The position numbers and the translations under genes were made by a program. This document shows positions 29,999 through 38,418 of a stretch of 64,000 bases of DNA, piece after piece. Under the pieces are notes generated by a model, which was not told the DNA's origin, ran no database searches, and saw only the letters and a list, made by a program, of their open reading frames with translations. Position 1 is the first letter of the stretch. Each line of letters opens with the position of its first letter. This DNA comes from Variovorax paradoxus (GTDB taxonomy: Bacteria; Pseudomonadota; Gammaproteobacteria; Burkholderiales; Burkholderiaceae_C), in contig NZ_CP091716.1 in assembly GCF_022009635.1 (NCBI RefSeq), forward strand, positions 2,929,001-2,993,000, in the 5' to 3' direction.

Positions 29999-30823
29999 AT
30001 GCCCTTGCCTCTGCCGTATCGCAACGTCGTCCTCACCGGAGCCTGTGGTGGCCTGGGCCAGGCGCTTGCGCGCGAACTGCTCGGCGCGGGCGCCAAGGTG
30101 GCGCTGGTGGGGCTCGATGCAGGCAGGCTCGCCGAGCTGGTCGCGCTCGCGCCGGCGCAGGGTACGGCATACACGCCCGATGTTTCTTCCGGCCCGGCGA
30201 TGCAGGCCATGGCGGCCGACTGGATGGCGCGAGCCGGCGTGCCCGACCTCGTGATCGCCAACGCGGGCGTCGCGGGCGGCTACGACACCGCCGAAGCAGA
30301 CGACCTCGCGGTGTTCCGCCGCATGCTCGAGATCAACCTGCTGGGCGCGGCCACCACCTTCCAGCCTTTTCTGGCGGCGATGCGCGCGCAGCGGCGCGGC
30401 GCGCTCCTCGGCATGGCCAGCATCGCGGGCTGGCGTGGCATGCCCGGCAACGGCGCGTATTGCGCGAGCAAGGCGGGCCTGATCCGCTATCTGGAGAGCC
30501 TGCGCGCCGAACTGCGCGAGACCGGACTCACGGTGCACACCGTGAGCCCCGGCTATATCCGCACCGCGCTCACGGCCGGCAACCGCTTCGCGATGCCGGG
30601 GCTGCTCGAGGCCGACGAGGCCGCGCGCCGGCTCTTGGCCGCGGTGAGCGCGGGCCGCGAGAAGATCGTGCTGCCGCGCCGCATCGGGTGGCTCTCCAGG
30701 GCGCTCGACCTGCTGCCCGAAAAAATGCACGACCGCCTGCTGCGCGGCCAGCCGCGCAAGCCGCGTGTGGGCGAGGCGGGCGCCACGGCCATTCCTGGTC
30801 TTTCGAAGGAACCTCCCGCCTGA
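29999..30823 (+). CDS. Short-chain dehydrogenase/reductase
   Basis: A 274-aa classical SDR. The cofactor motif is TGACGGLG (13-20), NAG is in LVIANAGVAGG, and the catalytic residues are Ser141, Tyr154 and Lys158 (GAYCASKAG). The C-terminal region is basic and extended (KMHDRLLRGQPRKPR). First gene of a tight four-gene cluster; its stop overlaps the next start (TGATG). Substrate unknown; alcohol/ketone conversion is the general expectation. Confidence 0.87.
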   Translation: MPLPLPYRNVVLTGACGGLGQALARELLGAGAKVALVGLDAGRLAELVALAPAQGTAYTPDVSSGPAMQAMAADWMARAGVPDLVIANAGVAGGYDTAEADDLAVFRRMLEINLLGAATTFQPFLAAMRAQRRGALLGMASIAGWRGMPGNGAYCASKAGLIRYLESLRAELRETGLTVHTVSPGYIRTALTAGNRFAMPGLLEADEAARRLLAAVSAGREKIVLPRRIGWLSRALDLLPEKMHDRLLRGQPRKPRVGEAGATAIPGLSKEPPA

Positions 30824-32151
30824 TGTCCAGCACCGTACCGACCCATGAACAGATCGCGCTGATCGGCGCCGGCCCCTCCGGTCTGGCCGGCGCGCGCAAC
30901 CTGCACAAGCACGGCGTGCCGTTCCAGGGCTTCGAGGCGCACAGCGACGTGGGCGGGCTGTGGGACATCGACAACCCGCGCTCCACGGTCTATCACTCGG
31001 CGCATCTGATCTCCAGCAAGCGCACCACCGAGTTCGCGGAATTCCCGATGGCCGACACAGTGGCCGACTACCCCAGCCACCGCGAACTGCGCCGCTACTT
31101 CAGCGACTTCGCCGACCGCTTCGGGCTGCGCGACCACTTTCGCTTCAACACGCGCGTGCTGCGCGTCGAGCCGGTGAGCGATGCACCCGATACGCTCTGG
31201 CGCGTGAGCGTCGAGGCCGGCGACGGCACCGTCGAGACCGCCGAGTACAAGGGCGTGGTCATCGCCAACGGCACGCTGGCCGAGCCCAAGCGGCCAGGCT
31301 TCGAAGGCAGATTCGACGGCGAGCTGCTGCACACCAGCGACTACAAGCACCCGGAACTCTTCAAGGGCAAGCGCGTGCTGATCGTCGGCGCGGGCAACTC
31401 GGGTTGCGACATCGCGGTCGATGCGGTGCACTACGCGAAGAGTGTCGACATCTCGGTGCGGCGCGGCTACTACTTCGTGCCCAAGTACGTGTTCGGCAAG
31501 CCGGCGGACACGCTGGGCGGCAAGCGCCCGCTGCCGCCGTGGCTGAAGCAGAAGATCGACGCGACGGTGCTCAAGTGGTTCACCGGAGACCCGGTGCGCT
31601 TCGGCTTTCCGAAGCCCGACTACAAGATGTACGAGTCGCACCCCATCGTGAACTCGCTGGTGTTGCACCACGTGGGCCACGGCGACATCGGCGTGCGCGG
31701 CGACATCGCGCGGCTCGACGGGCACACGGTGCACTTCAAGGACGGCAGCGCGCGCGACTACGACCTGATCCTGGCCGCCACGGGCTATGCGCTGCACTAT
31801 CCGTTCATCGACCGCGAGCTGCTCAACTGGCAGGGCATGGCGCCGCGCCTGTACCTCAACATCTTCTCGCCGCGCTTCGAGAACATCGCGGTGCTCGGGA
31901 TGATCGAGGCCAGCGGCATCGGCTGGCAGGGGCGCTACGAGCAGGCCGAACTGGTGGCGCGCTACTTCCGCGCAAAGGCCGCCGGCTCGCCCAAGGCACA
32001 GGCCCTGCGCGCGGCGGTGCAGGGGCCGCCGCCCGACCTGTCCGGCGGCTTCCGCTACCTGCAGCTGGAGCGCATGGCGTACTACGTGCACAAGGACACC
32101 TACCGCGCGGCGGTGCGCAACGCGGCCGCCGCGCTGGCCGACCCCGCCTGA
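30823..32151 (+). CDS. Flavin-containing monooxygenase-like protein
   Basis: A 442-aa FAD/NAD(P)-binding protein. The FAD motif is GAGPSG (15-20), the NADPH motif GAGNSG (189-194), and between them FDGELLHTSDY is a variant of the FMO fingerprint FxGxxxHxxxY. The ATG motif LILAATGYAL is present. FMOs oxygenate N, S or, in Baeyer-Villiger types, ketone groups; which applies here is not known. Coupled to the SDR by TGATG and followed after 31 bp by the transporter. Confidence 0.88.
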   Translation: MSSTVPTHEQIALIGAGPSGLAGARNLHKHGVPFQGFEAHSDVGGLWDIDNPRSTVYHSAHLISSKRTTEFAEFPMADTVADYPSHRELRRYFSDFADRFGLRDHFRFNTRVLRVEPVSDAPDTLWRVSVEAGDGTVETAEYKGVVIANGTLAEPKRPGFEGRFDGELLHTSDYKHPELFKGKRVLIVGAGNSGCDIAVDAVHYAKSVDISVRRGYYFVPKYVFGKPADTLGGKRPLPPWLKQKIDATVLKWFTGDPVRFGFPKPDYKMYESHPIVNSLVLHHVGHGDIGVRGDIARLDGHTVHFKDGSARDYDLILAATGYALHYPFIDRELLNWQGMAPRLYLNIFSPRFENIAVLGMIEASGIGWQGRYEQAELVARYFRAKAAGSPKAQALRAAVQGPPPDLSGGFRYLQLERMAYYVHKDTYRAAVRNAAAALADPA

Positions 32152-32182
32152 AGAAGAACGAACGAGCGAGGAGGCTCCACGC

Positions 32183-33085
32183 ATGCTGCCCGTCGACGAG
32201 ATACGCCTGCACTTCAACCCGGCCTCGCTGGTGCTGCTGAACGTGGTGCTGGGCTTCCTGATGTTCGGCATCGCGCTGGATACCCGCATCGAGGACTTCA
32301 AGCGCGTGGCGCGCATGCCCGGCGCGATGGCGGTGGGCATCGGCGCGCAGTTTGTGGTGCTGCCGGCGGTGACCTTCGCGCTCACGCTGATCCTGAAGCC
32401 GGGGCCGAGCATCGCGCTGGGCATGATCCTCGTGGCCTGCTGCCCGCCGGGAAACATCTCGCAGATCCTGACGCACCGCGCGCGCGGCAACGTGGCGCTG
32501 TCGGTGTCGATGACGGCCATTTCCAACGCCATCTCCATCGTGGTGATGCCGCTGAACTTCGCGTTCTGGGGCGGCCTGCACCCGAGCGCCGCGCCGCTGC
32601 TGAAGACCATCGCGCTCGATCCGCTCGACATGCTGGGCCACATCGTGATGATCATCGGCATTCCGTTCGTGCTGGGCGTGGCCTGCTCGCACAGGCTGCC
32701 GGCGCTCACGGCGCGCATCAAGAAGCCGGTGGGCGCGGTGAGCTTCATCGCGCTGATCGTGTTCATCGTGGGTGCCATCGCGGGCAACTGGCGCTTCTTC
32801 CTCGACTACGTGGGGCTGGTGCTGCTGGCCGTGGTGATTCATGACGCGCTGGCCTTCGGCACGGGCTACCTGTGCGCGCGGCTCTCGGGGCTGGGCGACT
32901 ACGACCGGCGCGCGGTTGCCATCGAGGTGGGCATCCGCAACTCGGGGCTCGGGCTGGTGCTGATCTTCAGCTTCTTCGGCGGGCTCGGCGGCATGGCCGT
33001 GGTGGCGGGCGTGTGGGGCTTCTGGGACATCATCGCGGGACTGGCGCTCGCGGGCTGGTGGGGGCGCAGGCCCGTGAAGCCATGA
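32183..33085 (+). CDS. BASS-family (bile acid:sodium symporter-like) transporter
   Basis: A 300-aa inner-membrane protein of PF01758 with 9-10 predicted TM helices. Family signatures include GFLMFGIALDTRIEDF, ACCPPGNISQILTHRARGN (sodium-site region) and IEVGIRNSGLGLVLI. Bacterial members move organic anions such as bile acids, pantoate or keto acids with Na+. Its place among oxidoreductases suggests uptake of the pathway substrate. Start at 32183 has a GAGGAGG ribosome-binding site. Confidence 0.9.
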   Translation: MLPVDEIRLHFNPASLVLLNVVLGFLMFGIALDTRIEDFKRVARMPGAMAVGIGAQFVVLPAVTFALTLILKPGPSIALGMILVACCPPGNISQILTHRARGNVALSVSMTAISNAISIVVMPLNFAFWGGLHPSAAPLLKTIALDPLDMLGHIVMIIGIPFVLGVACSHRLPALTARIKKPVGAVSFIALIVFIVGAIAGNWRFFLDYVGLVLLAVVIHDALAFGTGYLCARLSGLGDYDRRAVAIEVGIRNSGLGLVLIFSFFGGLGGMAVVAGVWGFWDIIAGLALAGWWGRRPVKP

Positions 33086-34083
33086 GCGGGGAAGGGCTCG
33101 TGGCGCGCCGCGTGCTGGTGACCGGCGGCGACGGTTTCCTGGGGCGCGGCGTGCTCGCGGCGCTGGCGGCGCAAGGGCGGCTCGAAACCCTGGTCTGCGC
33201 GGACGTGCGCGAGGTGCCCGCCGAACGGCAGCTCGAGGGCGTCGTTTACCTGCGGCAGGACGTGCGCGACGCGGGCATCGCCGGCGCCATTGCCGACCAC
33301 GCCATCGACACCGTCGTGCACCTGGCTTCCATCGTCACGCCCGGCAAGGATTCGAACCGCGCATTCGAGCATTCGGTGGACGTGGGCGGCACGCGCAACG
33401 TGCTCGAGGCCTGCGTGGCCAACGGCGTGCGCCACATCGTGTTGTCGTCGAGCGGCGCGGCCTACGGCTACCACGCGGACAACCCCGCGTGGATCGACGA
33501 ATCATGGCCCCTGCGCGGCAACGTGGTGTTCGCCTATGCGGACCACAAGCGCCAGGTGGAAGAGATGCTGGCCGACTACCGCCGGCGGCATCCGGCGCTC
33601 GCGCAGACGGTGCTGCGCATCGGCACCATCCTGGGCGAGCGGGTCGACAACCAGATCACCGCGCTGTTCGAGAAGAAGCGGCTCATCGCCATTCGCGGCA
33701 GCGCGAGCCCGTTCGTGTTCGTGTGGGACGAGGACGTGACGGGCGCCATCGCGCATGCGCTCAGCGGTGCGACGCCCGGTTGCTACAACCTCGCGGGCGA
33801 CGGCGCATTGACCATCCACGAGATTGCGGCGCGCCTGGGCAAGCGCGCGCTCGACTGGCCGGCGGGCGTGCTGAAGGCCGCGCTGTCGGTGGGCTCGGCG
33901 CTGGGCGTGAGCCGCTACGGGCCGGAGCAGCTCGACTTCCTGCGCTACCGGCCGGTGCTGCTCAATACCGCGCTGAAGACGCGCTTCGGCTACGTGCCGC
34001 GCAAGACCAGCAGCGAGGCCTTCGACGCCTTCGTGGCGGCGCGGGCGCTGCAGGGGCGGCCTGTCACTTCTTCGGGGTGGTAG
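33082..34083 (+). CDS. NAD(P)-dependent epimerase/dehydratase-family (extended SDR) protein
   Basis: A 333-aa extended SDR. The nucleotide motif is VTGGDGFLG (13-21) and the active site Tyr152-x3-Lys156 (YADHK) with Ser in LSSSGAAYG. It resembles UDP-sugar epimerases and 3-beta-hydroxysteroid dehydrogenase-like enzymes; the substrate is not evident. The start overlaps the transporter stop (ATGA). Its last 20 bp overlap the end of the convergent LysR gene. Confidence 0.88.
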   Translation: MSGEGLVARRVLVTGGDGFLGRGVLAALAAQGRLETLVCADVREVPAERQLEGVVYLRQDVRDAGIAGAIADHAIDTVVHLASIVTPGKDSNRAFEHSVDVGGTRNVLEACVANGVRHIVLSSSGAAYGYHADNPAWIDESWPLRGNVVFAYADHKRQVEEMLADYRRRHPALAQTVLRIGTILGERVDNQITALFEKKRLIAIRGSASPFVFVWDEDVTGAIAHALSGATPGCYNLAGDGALTIHEIAARLGKRALDWPAGVLKAALSVGSALGVSRYGPEQLDFLRYRPVLLNTALKTRFGYVPRKTSSEAFDAFVAARALQGRPVTSSGW

Positions 34084-34975
34084 CGTCTTCGGGCGGCGCG
34101 ATCAGGTGCTCGAGCATGCGCCGGGCATTGAGCGGCAAGTCTTCCGACGAGCGCACGCAGGCCATGAGCGTGCGCTCTGCCCATTTGTCGGCGAGCGAGG
34201 CGCGGGCGATCTTCATCGAGCGGGCGCACCGCTCGGCCGCCGTCTGCGGCACGATGCCCACGCCGATGCCGTACTCGACCATGCGGCACACGGCCTCGAA
34301 GTTGCGCACCCGCACGCGGTAGGCCAGGTGCTTGCCGAGCGCGCGCACATGCTGGGTGATCAGCTGCTGCAGCGCGCTGTCGGCGGGCAGGCCGACGAAT
34401 TCGTTGTCGACCACCTCGGCCAGCGTCAGGCGCCGGCGCCCGGCCAGCGCGTGGCCGCGCGGCATGACGAGCACGAGGTCGTCGCGCCTGAAGGTGTGGC
34501 ATTCGAGGCCCTCGCTGTCGATGGCGTCGGAGACGATGCCGATGTCGCACAGCCCCGCGCGCAGCGCTTCCACGGTGTCGGGGCTGGCGCGTTCCTCCAG
34601 GTCGACGGAGATGCGCGGATGCTGCGCGAGAAAGCGGCTGAGCACCTCGGGCAGGTGCTCGGTCAGCGCCGAGGTGCCGCACATGAAGCGCACGTGGCCC
34701 TTGAGGCCCTGGCCGTATTCGCCGAGTTCGCCGCGCAGCCGCTCCATCTGCTGCAGCACGACGCGCGCATGGTGCAGCAGCGTGCGGCCGGCTTCGGTGG
34801 CACGCACGCCTTGCGCATGGCGCGTGAGCAGCGGCGTGCCCAGCGCGTCTTCCATGCCGCGCACCCGCTGGCTGGCGGAGGCCAGCGTCATGTGCGAGCG
34901 GCCGGCGCCGCCGGTGAGGCTGCCGGCCTCGACCACGTTGAGGAAGAGCCGCAGGTCGGTGAGATCGAATCGCAT
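34064..34975 (-). CDS. LysR-family transcriptional regulator
   Basis: A 303-aa LTTR with an N-terminal winged HTH (LRLFLNVVEAGSLTGGAGRSH, residues about 8-60) and a type-2 periplasmic-binding-like effector domain from about 92. It is divergent from the TauE/SafE gene across about 100 bp, so that exporter is the first candidate target. Convergent with the four-gene oxidoreductase cluster, with 20 bp of 3' overlap; a role there is possible but not shown. Confidence 0.9.
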   Translation of the reverse strand: MRFDLTDLRLFLNVVEAGSLTGGAGRSHMTLASASQRVRGMEDALGTPLLTRHAQGVRATEAGRTLLHHARVVLQQMERLRGELGEYGQGLKGHVRFMCGTSALTEHLPEVLSRFLAQHPRISVDLEERASPDTVEALRAGLCDIGIVSDAIDSEGLECHTFRRDDLVLVMPRGHALAGRRRLTLAEVVDNEFVGLPADSALQQLITQHVRALGKHLAYRVRVRNFEAVCRMVEYGIGVGIVPQTAAERCARSMKIARASLADKWAERTLMACVRSSEDLPLNARRMLEHLIAPPEDATTPKK

Positions 34976-35076
34976 GATCAGCCGGAGTGTGCACCAGGAA
35001 CCTCAGTCTGAGCCTGAGGCCGGCTGCGCGAATGCCGCATTTCCGGGCGCGGGCTTCCCCGGCAGACTCGGCCGCG

Positions 35077-35835
35077 ATGACCATGCCAACGAACGACGCG
35101 ATGACTTTCTGGGCCGCCGCCACGGCGGTGTACCTGCTGGCCGGGGTGATCAAGGGCGTGGTCGGCCTGGGGCTGCCGACGGTGTCGATGGGGCTGCTCG
35201 CACTATGGATGTCGCCGGTGCAGGCGGCCGCGCTGCTGATCGTGCCCTCGCTCGTCACCAACATCTGGCAGACCGGGCCGCGCGCGACCTTCATGCCGGT
35301 GTTGCGGCGCATCGGCGGCATGCAGGTAGGGGTGGTGATCGGCACGCTGGGCGGGGCGCTGTGGCTGGGCGTGCCGGCCGGGGCCTGGGCTTCGTTCGCG
35401 CTCGGGGTGGCGCTGGTGGTCTACGCGGTCTGGGGGCTGACCGGGCGGCAACTGCATGTGAGCGACGCGCAGGCGCGCTGGATGGGGCCGCTGGTGGGCA
35501 TCGTCACGGGGCTGGTGACGGCGGTGACGGGGGTGTTCGCGGTGCCGGCGGTGCCGTATCTGCAGGCACTGGGGTTCCAGCGCGATTCGCTGATCCAGGC
35601 GATGGGGATCTCGTTCACCACCTCGACGGTGGTGCTGGCCATCGGGCTGGCCGGGAACGGGGGCTATCCGGTGTCGGCGCTGGGCGGGTCGTTCGCGATG
35701 CTGGTGCCGGCCATCGGCGGCATGGTGCTGGGGACCTGGCTGCGTCAGCGGCTGTCGGTGGCGGTGTTCAAGCGCTGCTTCCTGATCGGGCTGGCGCTGC
35801 TGGGGCTCTACATGGCCGCGCGCGCCGGCTTGTGA
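35077..35835 (+). CDS. TauE/SafE-family sulfite/organosulfur exporter-like protein
   Basis: A 252-aa membrane protein of PF01925 with about eight TM segments. The repeated family core is GVIKGVVGLGLPTVSMGLLA and TGLVTAVTGVFAVPAVPYLQALG. Start taken at ATG 35077 (MTMPTNDAMTFW); ATG 35083 is equally possible. The upstream in-frame stretch to 34987 overlaps the LysR promoter region and is rejected. Members export sulfite, sulfoacetate or other anions; substrate here unknown. Confidence 0.85.
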   Translation: MTMPTNDAMTFWAAATAVYLLAGVIKGVVGLGLPTVSMGLLALWMSPVQAAALLIVPSLVTNIWQTGPRATFMPVLRRIGGMQVGVVIGTLGGALWLGVPAGAWASFALGVALVVYAVWGLTGRQLHVSDAQARWMGPLVGIVTGLVTAVTGVFAVPAVPYLQALGFQRDSLIQAMGISFTTSTVVLAIGLAGNGGYPVSALGGSFAMLVPAIGGMVLGTWLRQRLSVAVFKRCFLIGLALLGLYMAARAGL

Positions 35836-35842
35836 GCCGAAG

Positions 35843-36319
35843 TCAGGCCGAGGCGAGCAGCAGGGCGGCGCGGACGCGCTCGATGGTCTGGCGGTAGGGC
35901 AGGGCGAAGTCGTCGAGCGCGTCGCCAGCTTCGAGCCAGTGGAAGGCGAACACCAGGCCTTCTTCCTCGGGGCTGCCGGTGGCCGTATGGCCGAAGGTCT
36001 CTGGCAGCGGGCTTTCGGCGCGCATGAGGAAGATGTGCCACAACTGGGGGTGGCGATGCGTGTTGCCTTCGACACCGGCCTCGCATTCGCGGTCCAGCGT
36101 GCCCAGCGACTGCAGCGGGCCGCGGTAGTCGATGCCGGATTCTTCGAGCAGCTCGCGCCGTACCGCGGCTTCGGGCGACTCGCCGGGCTCGATGGTGCCC
36201 TTGGGGAGCTGCATGTTGCCATCCTCGGGATGGCGGAACACCAGCAGCCGGTCCCGCGCGTCGACCAGGCAGGCGCAGGCCTTGAGGATCGGGGCGGTGG
36301 GGCTGCCGGCGGTCATCAT
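35843..36319 (-). CDS. Nudix hydrolase
   Basis: A 158-aa pyrophosphohydrolase. The Nudix box at residues 41-63 is complete (GTIEPGESPEAAVRRELLEE followed by SGI), supplying the Mg2+-binding glutamates. Substrate (nucleoside diphosphate derivative, Ap4A, mutagenic NTP) is not deducible. The double ATG (36319 and 36316) leaves the exact start open. It overlaps the end of yqeY by 1 nt and is probably co-transcribed with it. Convergent with the SafE-like gene. Confidence 0.9.
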   Translation of the reverse strand: MMTAGSPTAPILKACACLVDARDRLLVFRHPEDGNMQLPKGTIEPGESPEAAVRRELLEESGIDYRGPLQSLGTLDRECEAGVEGNTHRHPQLWHIFLMRAESPLPETFGHTATGSPEEEGLVFAFHWLEAGDALDDFALPYRQTIERVRAALLLASA

Positions 36320-36768
36320 CAGGCGCCCGTCAGAGCGGCCTTGACCGCTGCGCTGACCTGGCCCATGTCGGCCTTGCCTGCCAGGCGGGTCTTGACCACG
36401 CCCATCACCTTGCCCATGTCGCCAGGGCCGCTGGCGCCCAGCTCGGCCACGATGGCCTTCACGGCTGCCACCGTTTCATCGGCGCTCATGCGCTGGGGCA
36501 GATAGACCTCCAGCACCTTGATCTCGGCGGCTTCCTTGTCGGCGAGGTCGGCGCGGCCGCCGGTGGTGAAGGCGGCGATCGAGTCCTTGCGCTGCTTGAC
36601 CATCTTGTCGACGATGGCGACGACCATGGCATCGTCGAGCTCCACGCGCTCGTCGACTTCCTTCTGCTTCATGGCGGCCAGCAGCAGGCGGATGGTGGCC
36701 AGGCGCTCGGAGTCCTTGGCGCGCATCGCCGTCTTCATGTCTTCGGTGATCTGTTCTTTGAGTGTCAT
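36319..36768 (-). CDS. GatB/YqeY domain-containing protein
   Basis: A 149-aa YqeY protein (PF09424), the domain also appended to GatB and some GlnRS. It begins MTLKEQITEDMKTAMRAKDS and contains TIRLLLAAMKQKEVDER and the closing GKVMGVVKTRLAGKADMGQVS. Its exact cellular role is unclear; a link to tRNA-dependent amidation is inferred from the domain. The classical position is directly after rpsU. GGAAAGG precedes the ATG. Confidence 0.93.
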   Translation of the reverse strand: MTLKEQITEDMKTAMRAKDSERLATIRLLLAAMKQKEVDERVELDDAMVVAIVDKMVKQRKDSIAAFTTGGRADLADKEAAEIKVLEVYLPQRMSADETVAAVKAIVAELGASGPGDMGKVMGVVKTRLAGKADMGQVSAAVKAALTGA

Positions 36769-36783
36769 TCGGCAACCTTTCGG

Positions 36784-36821
36784 AAAAAACAAAAGCCGCG
36801 GCAGGTTTCCCTGGCGCGGCT
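36784..36821 (-). terminator. Intrinsic terminator after rpsU
   Basis: On the minus strand AGCCGCG (36821-36815) pairs with CGCGGCT (36800-36794), with an inner CCAGG/CCTG stem, followed by TTTGTTTTTT. It lies between rpsU and yqeY, so it would limit read-through into yqeY. Confidence 0.85.
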
Positions 36822-36877
36822 GAGGCAACTTGGCGGCGGTGCTGACTTTCGTCTGGAGCCGGCCGCCGGGGCGTTGC

Positions 36878-37090
36878 TTAGTACAGCTTCTTGGGCAGCT
36901 GCATGCTGCGCACGCGCTTGTAGTGGCGCTTGACCGCGGCGGCCTTCTTGCGCTTGCGCTCGGCGGTCGGCTTTTCGTAGAACTCGCGGGCGCGCAGGTC
37001 GGTCAGCAGGCCGAGCTTTTCGATGGTGCGCTTGAAACGGCGCAGTGCGACGTCGAAGGGCTCGTTTTCTTTAACGCGGATGGTGGTCAT
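36878..37090 (-). CDS. rpsU: 30S ribosomal protein S21
   Basis: A 70-aa basic ribosomal protein of the 30S platform, needed for mRNA initiation. [20 protein letters not shown] and the Lys/Arg-rich [16 protein letters not shown] match S21 throughout. Followed by a strong terminator and yqeY; no dnaG or rpoD follows in this window. Confidence 0.98.
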
Positions 37091-37200
37091 TGATGAATCG
37101 TTGAAATGAATTTGGCCTGGAGAGATCGAGGCCCCAAGCCGGGGTTCCTCAACTGAAAAACATGTGCGGCCGTTGAGGGGAGGCCAAGAGTTAGCCCGCG

Positions 37201-37240
37201 ATTATAGCGCGGTTGCGCAAGCATGGGCGCTCGCCCATGC
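37201..37240 (-). promoter_or_regulatory. Candidate rpsU -10 box with adjacent perfect hairpin
   Basis: On the minus strand a perfect TATAAT (37206-37201) overlaps the stop codon of the flavoprotein gene, about 110 nt before rpsU. Just upstream lies a perfect 9-bp inverted repeat GCATGGGCG/CGCCCATGC (37221-37240), which takes the place of a recognisable -35. Hairpin and -10 together may form a regulated promoter or an attenuating end for the upstream gene. Confidence 0.35.
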
Positions 37241-38407
37241 CCATTGGAAGTTATATCCGCCCAGCCAGCCTGTGACATCGACTACTTCGCCGATGAAAAA
37301 CAGCCCGGGCTGCTTCGATTCCATCGTCTGGGAGGACAAATCGCGGGTATCGACGCCGCCGGCCGTCACTTCGGCTTTCTTGTAGCCTTCCGTGCCGCTG
37401 GGGGTGATCTGCCAGCGCGCGATGCGCTCCGACAGGGCGGCCAGCGCCTTGTCGGCGGCTTCGTTCACCGGCCGCTGCAGGGCCGGATCCTGCCCGACCC
37501 AAGCGTCGGCCAGCCGTGAGGGCACCAGCGTGGCGAGTTCGTTGGCGATGCGCTTCTTCGAGCGCAGCTTGGCTTCGCCCAGCGACTCGGCCACGTCAAC
37601 GCCCGGGGCGAAGTCCAGCGTCAGCGGGGCGCCGGGCTTCCAGTAGCTCGAAATCTGCAGCACCGCCGGGCCGGAAAGCCCGCGATGGGTGAACAGCAGA
37701 TCTTCGAGGAAGGCCATTTTTTCCTTCTTGGCCCCGGTTTCGATGCGCACCGGCAGCGCCAGCCCGGCCAGTCCGGCATACGGCTCCCAGGCTTCGCCGC
37801 CGAAGGTCAGCGGTACCAGCGCTGGACGCGGCGTGACCACGCGCAGCCCGAACTGCTCGGCGATGCGATAGCCGAAGTCGGTGGCGCCGATCTGCGGGAT
37901 CGACAGACCGCCGGTGGCGACCACGATCTTCGGTGTCTCGATCGGGCCTCGGTTGCTCTCGATTTGATAGCTGCCGGAGCCCGTCGAAGCTATGTTTCCG
38001 ATCTTGCACGGCTGCCACCGCTCGACGCCGCCGGCGGCACATTCGGCCAGCAGCATGTCGACGATCTGCTGCGACGATCCGTCGCAGAACAGCTGCCCCT
38101 TGTGCTTCTCGTGGAAGGCGATGCCGTGCTTCTGCACCAGCTCGATGAACTGCTGCGGCGCATAGCGCGACAGCGCCGAGCGGCAGAAATTCGGGTTGTC
38201 GCCGATGAAGTGGCGCTGCGGCGCCCGCACGTCGAGGTCTCGATTCGTGAAGTTGGCGCGCCCGCCGCCCGAGATGCGGATCTTCTCGCCCACCTTCTCG
38301 CTGTGGTCCACCAACAGCACCTTGAGTCCGCGCTGGCCCGCCACGCCGGCGCAGAACAGCCCCGCGGCACCGGCACCGATCACGACCACGTCGAACCGGT
38401 GGGACAC
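37202..38407 (-). CDS. HI0933/YhiN-family NAD(P)/FAD-dependent flavoprotein
   Basis: A 401-aa flavoprotein of PF03486. The dinucleotide motif VVVIGAGAAGLFCA is at the N-terminus, followed by VGEKIRISGGGRANFTN, the family signature, VVATGGLSIPQIGATDFGY, and the C-terminal EVTAGGVDTRDL…GLFFIGEVVDVTGWLGGYNFQ. Function is not established. The likely start is GTG (38407), giving SHRFDVVVIGAG right after it; an upstream extension overlaps the lipoprotein gene. Confidence 0.9.
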   Translation of the reverse strand: MSHRFDVVVIGAGAAGLFCAGVAGQRGLKVLLVDHSEKVGEKIRISGGGRANFTNRDLDVRAPQRHFIGDNPNFCRSALSRYAPQQFIELVQKHGIAFHEKHKGQLFCDGSSQQIVDMLLAECAAGGVERWQPCKIGNIASTGSGSYQIESNRGPIETPKIVVATGGLSIPQIGATDFGYRIAEQFGLRVVTPRPALVPLTFGGEAWEPYAGLAGLALPVRIETGAKKEKMAFLEDLLFTHRGLSGPAVLQISSYWKPGAPLTLDFAPGVDVAESLGEAKLRSKKRIANELATLVPSRLADAWVGQDPALQRPVNEAADKALAALSERIARWQITPSGTEGYKKAEVTAGGVDTRDLSSQTMESKQPGLFFIGEVVDVTGWLGGYNFQWAWASAHACATAL

Positions 38408-38418
38408 GTCCGCCGCGC

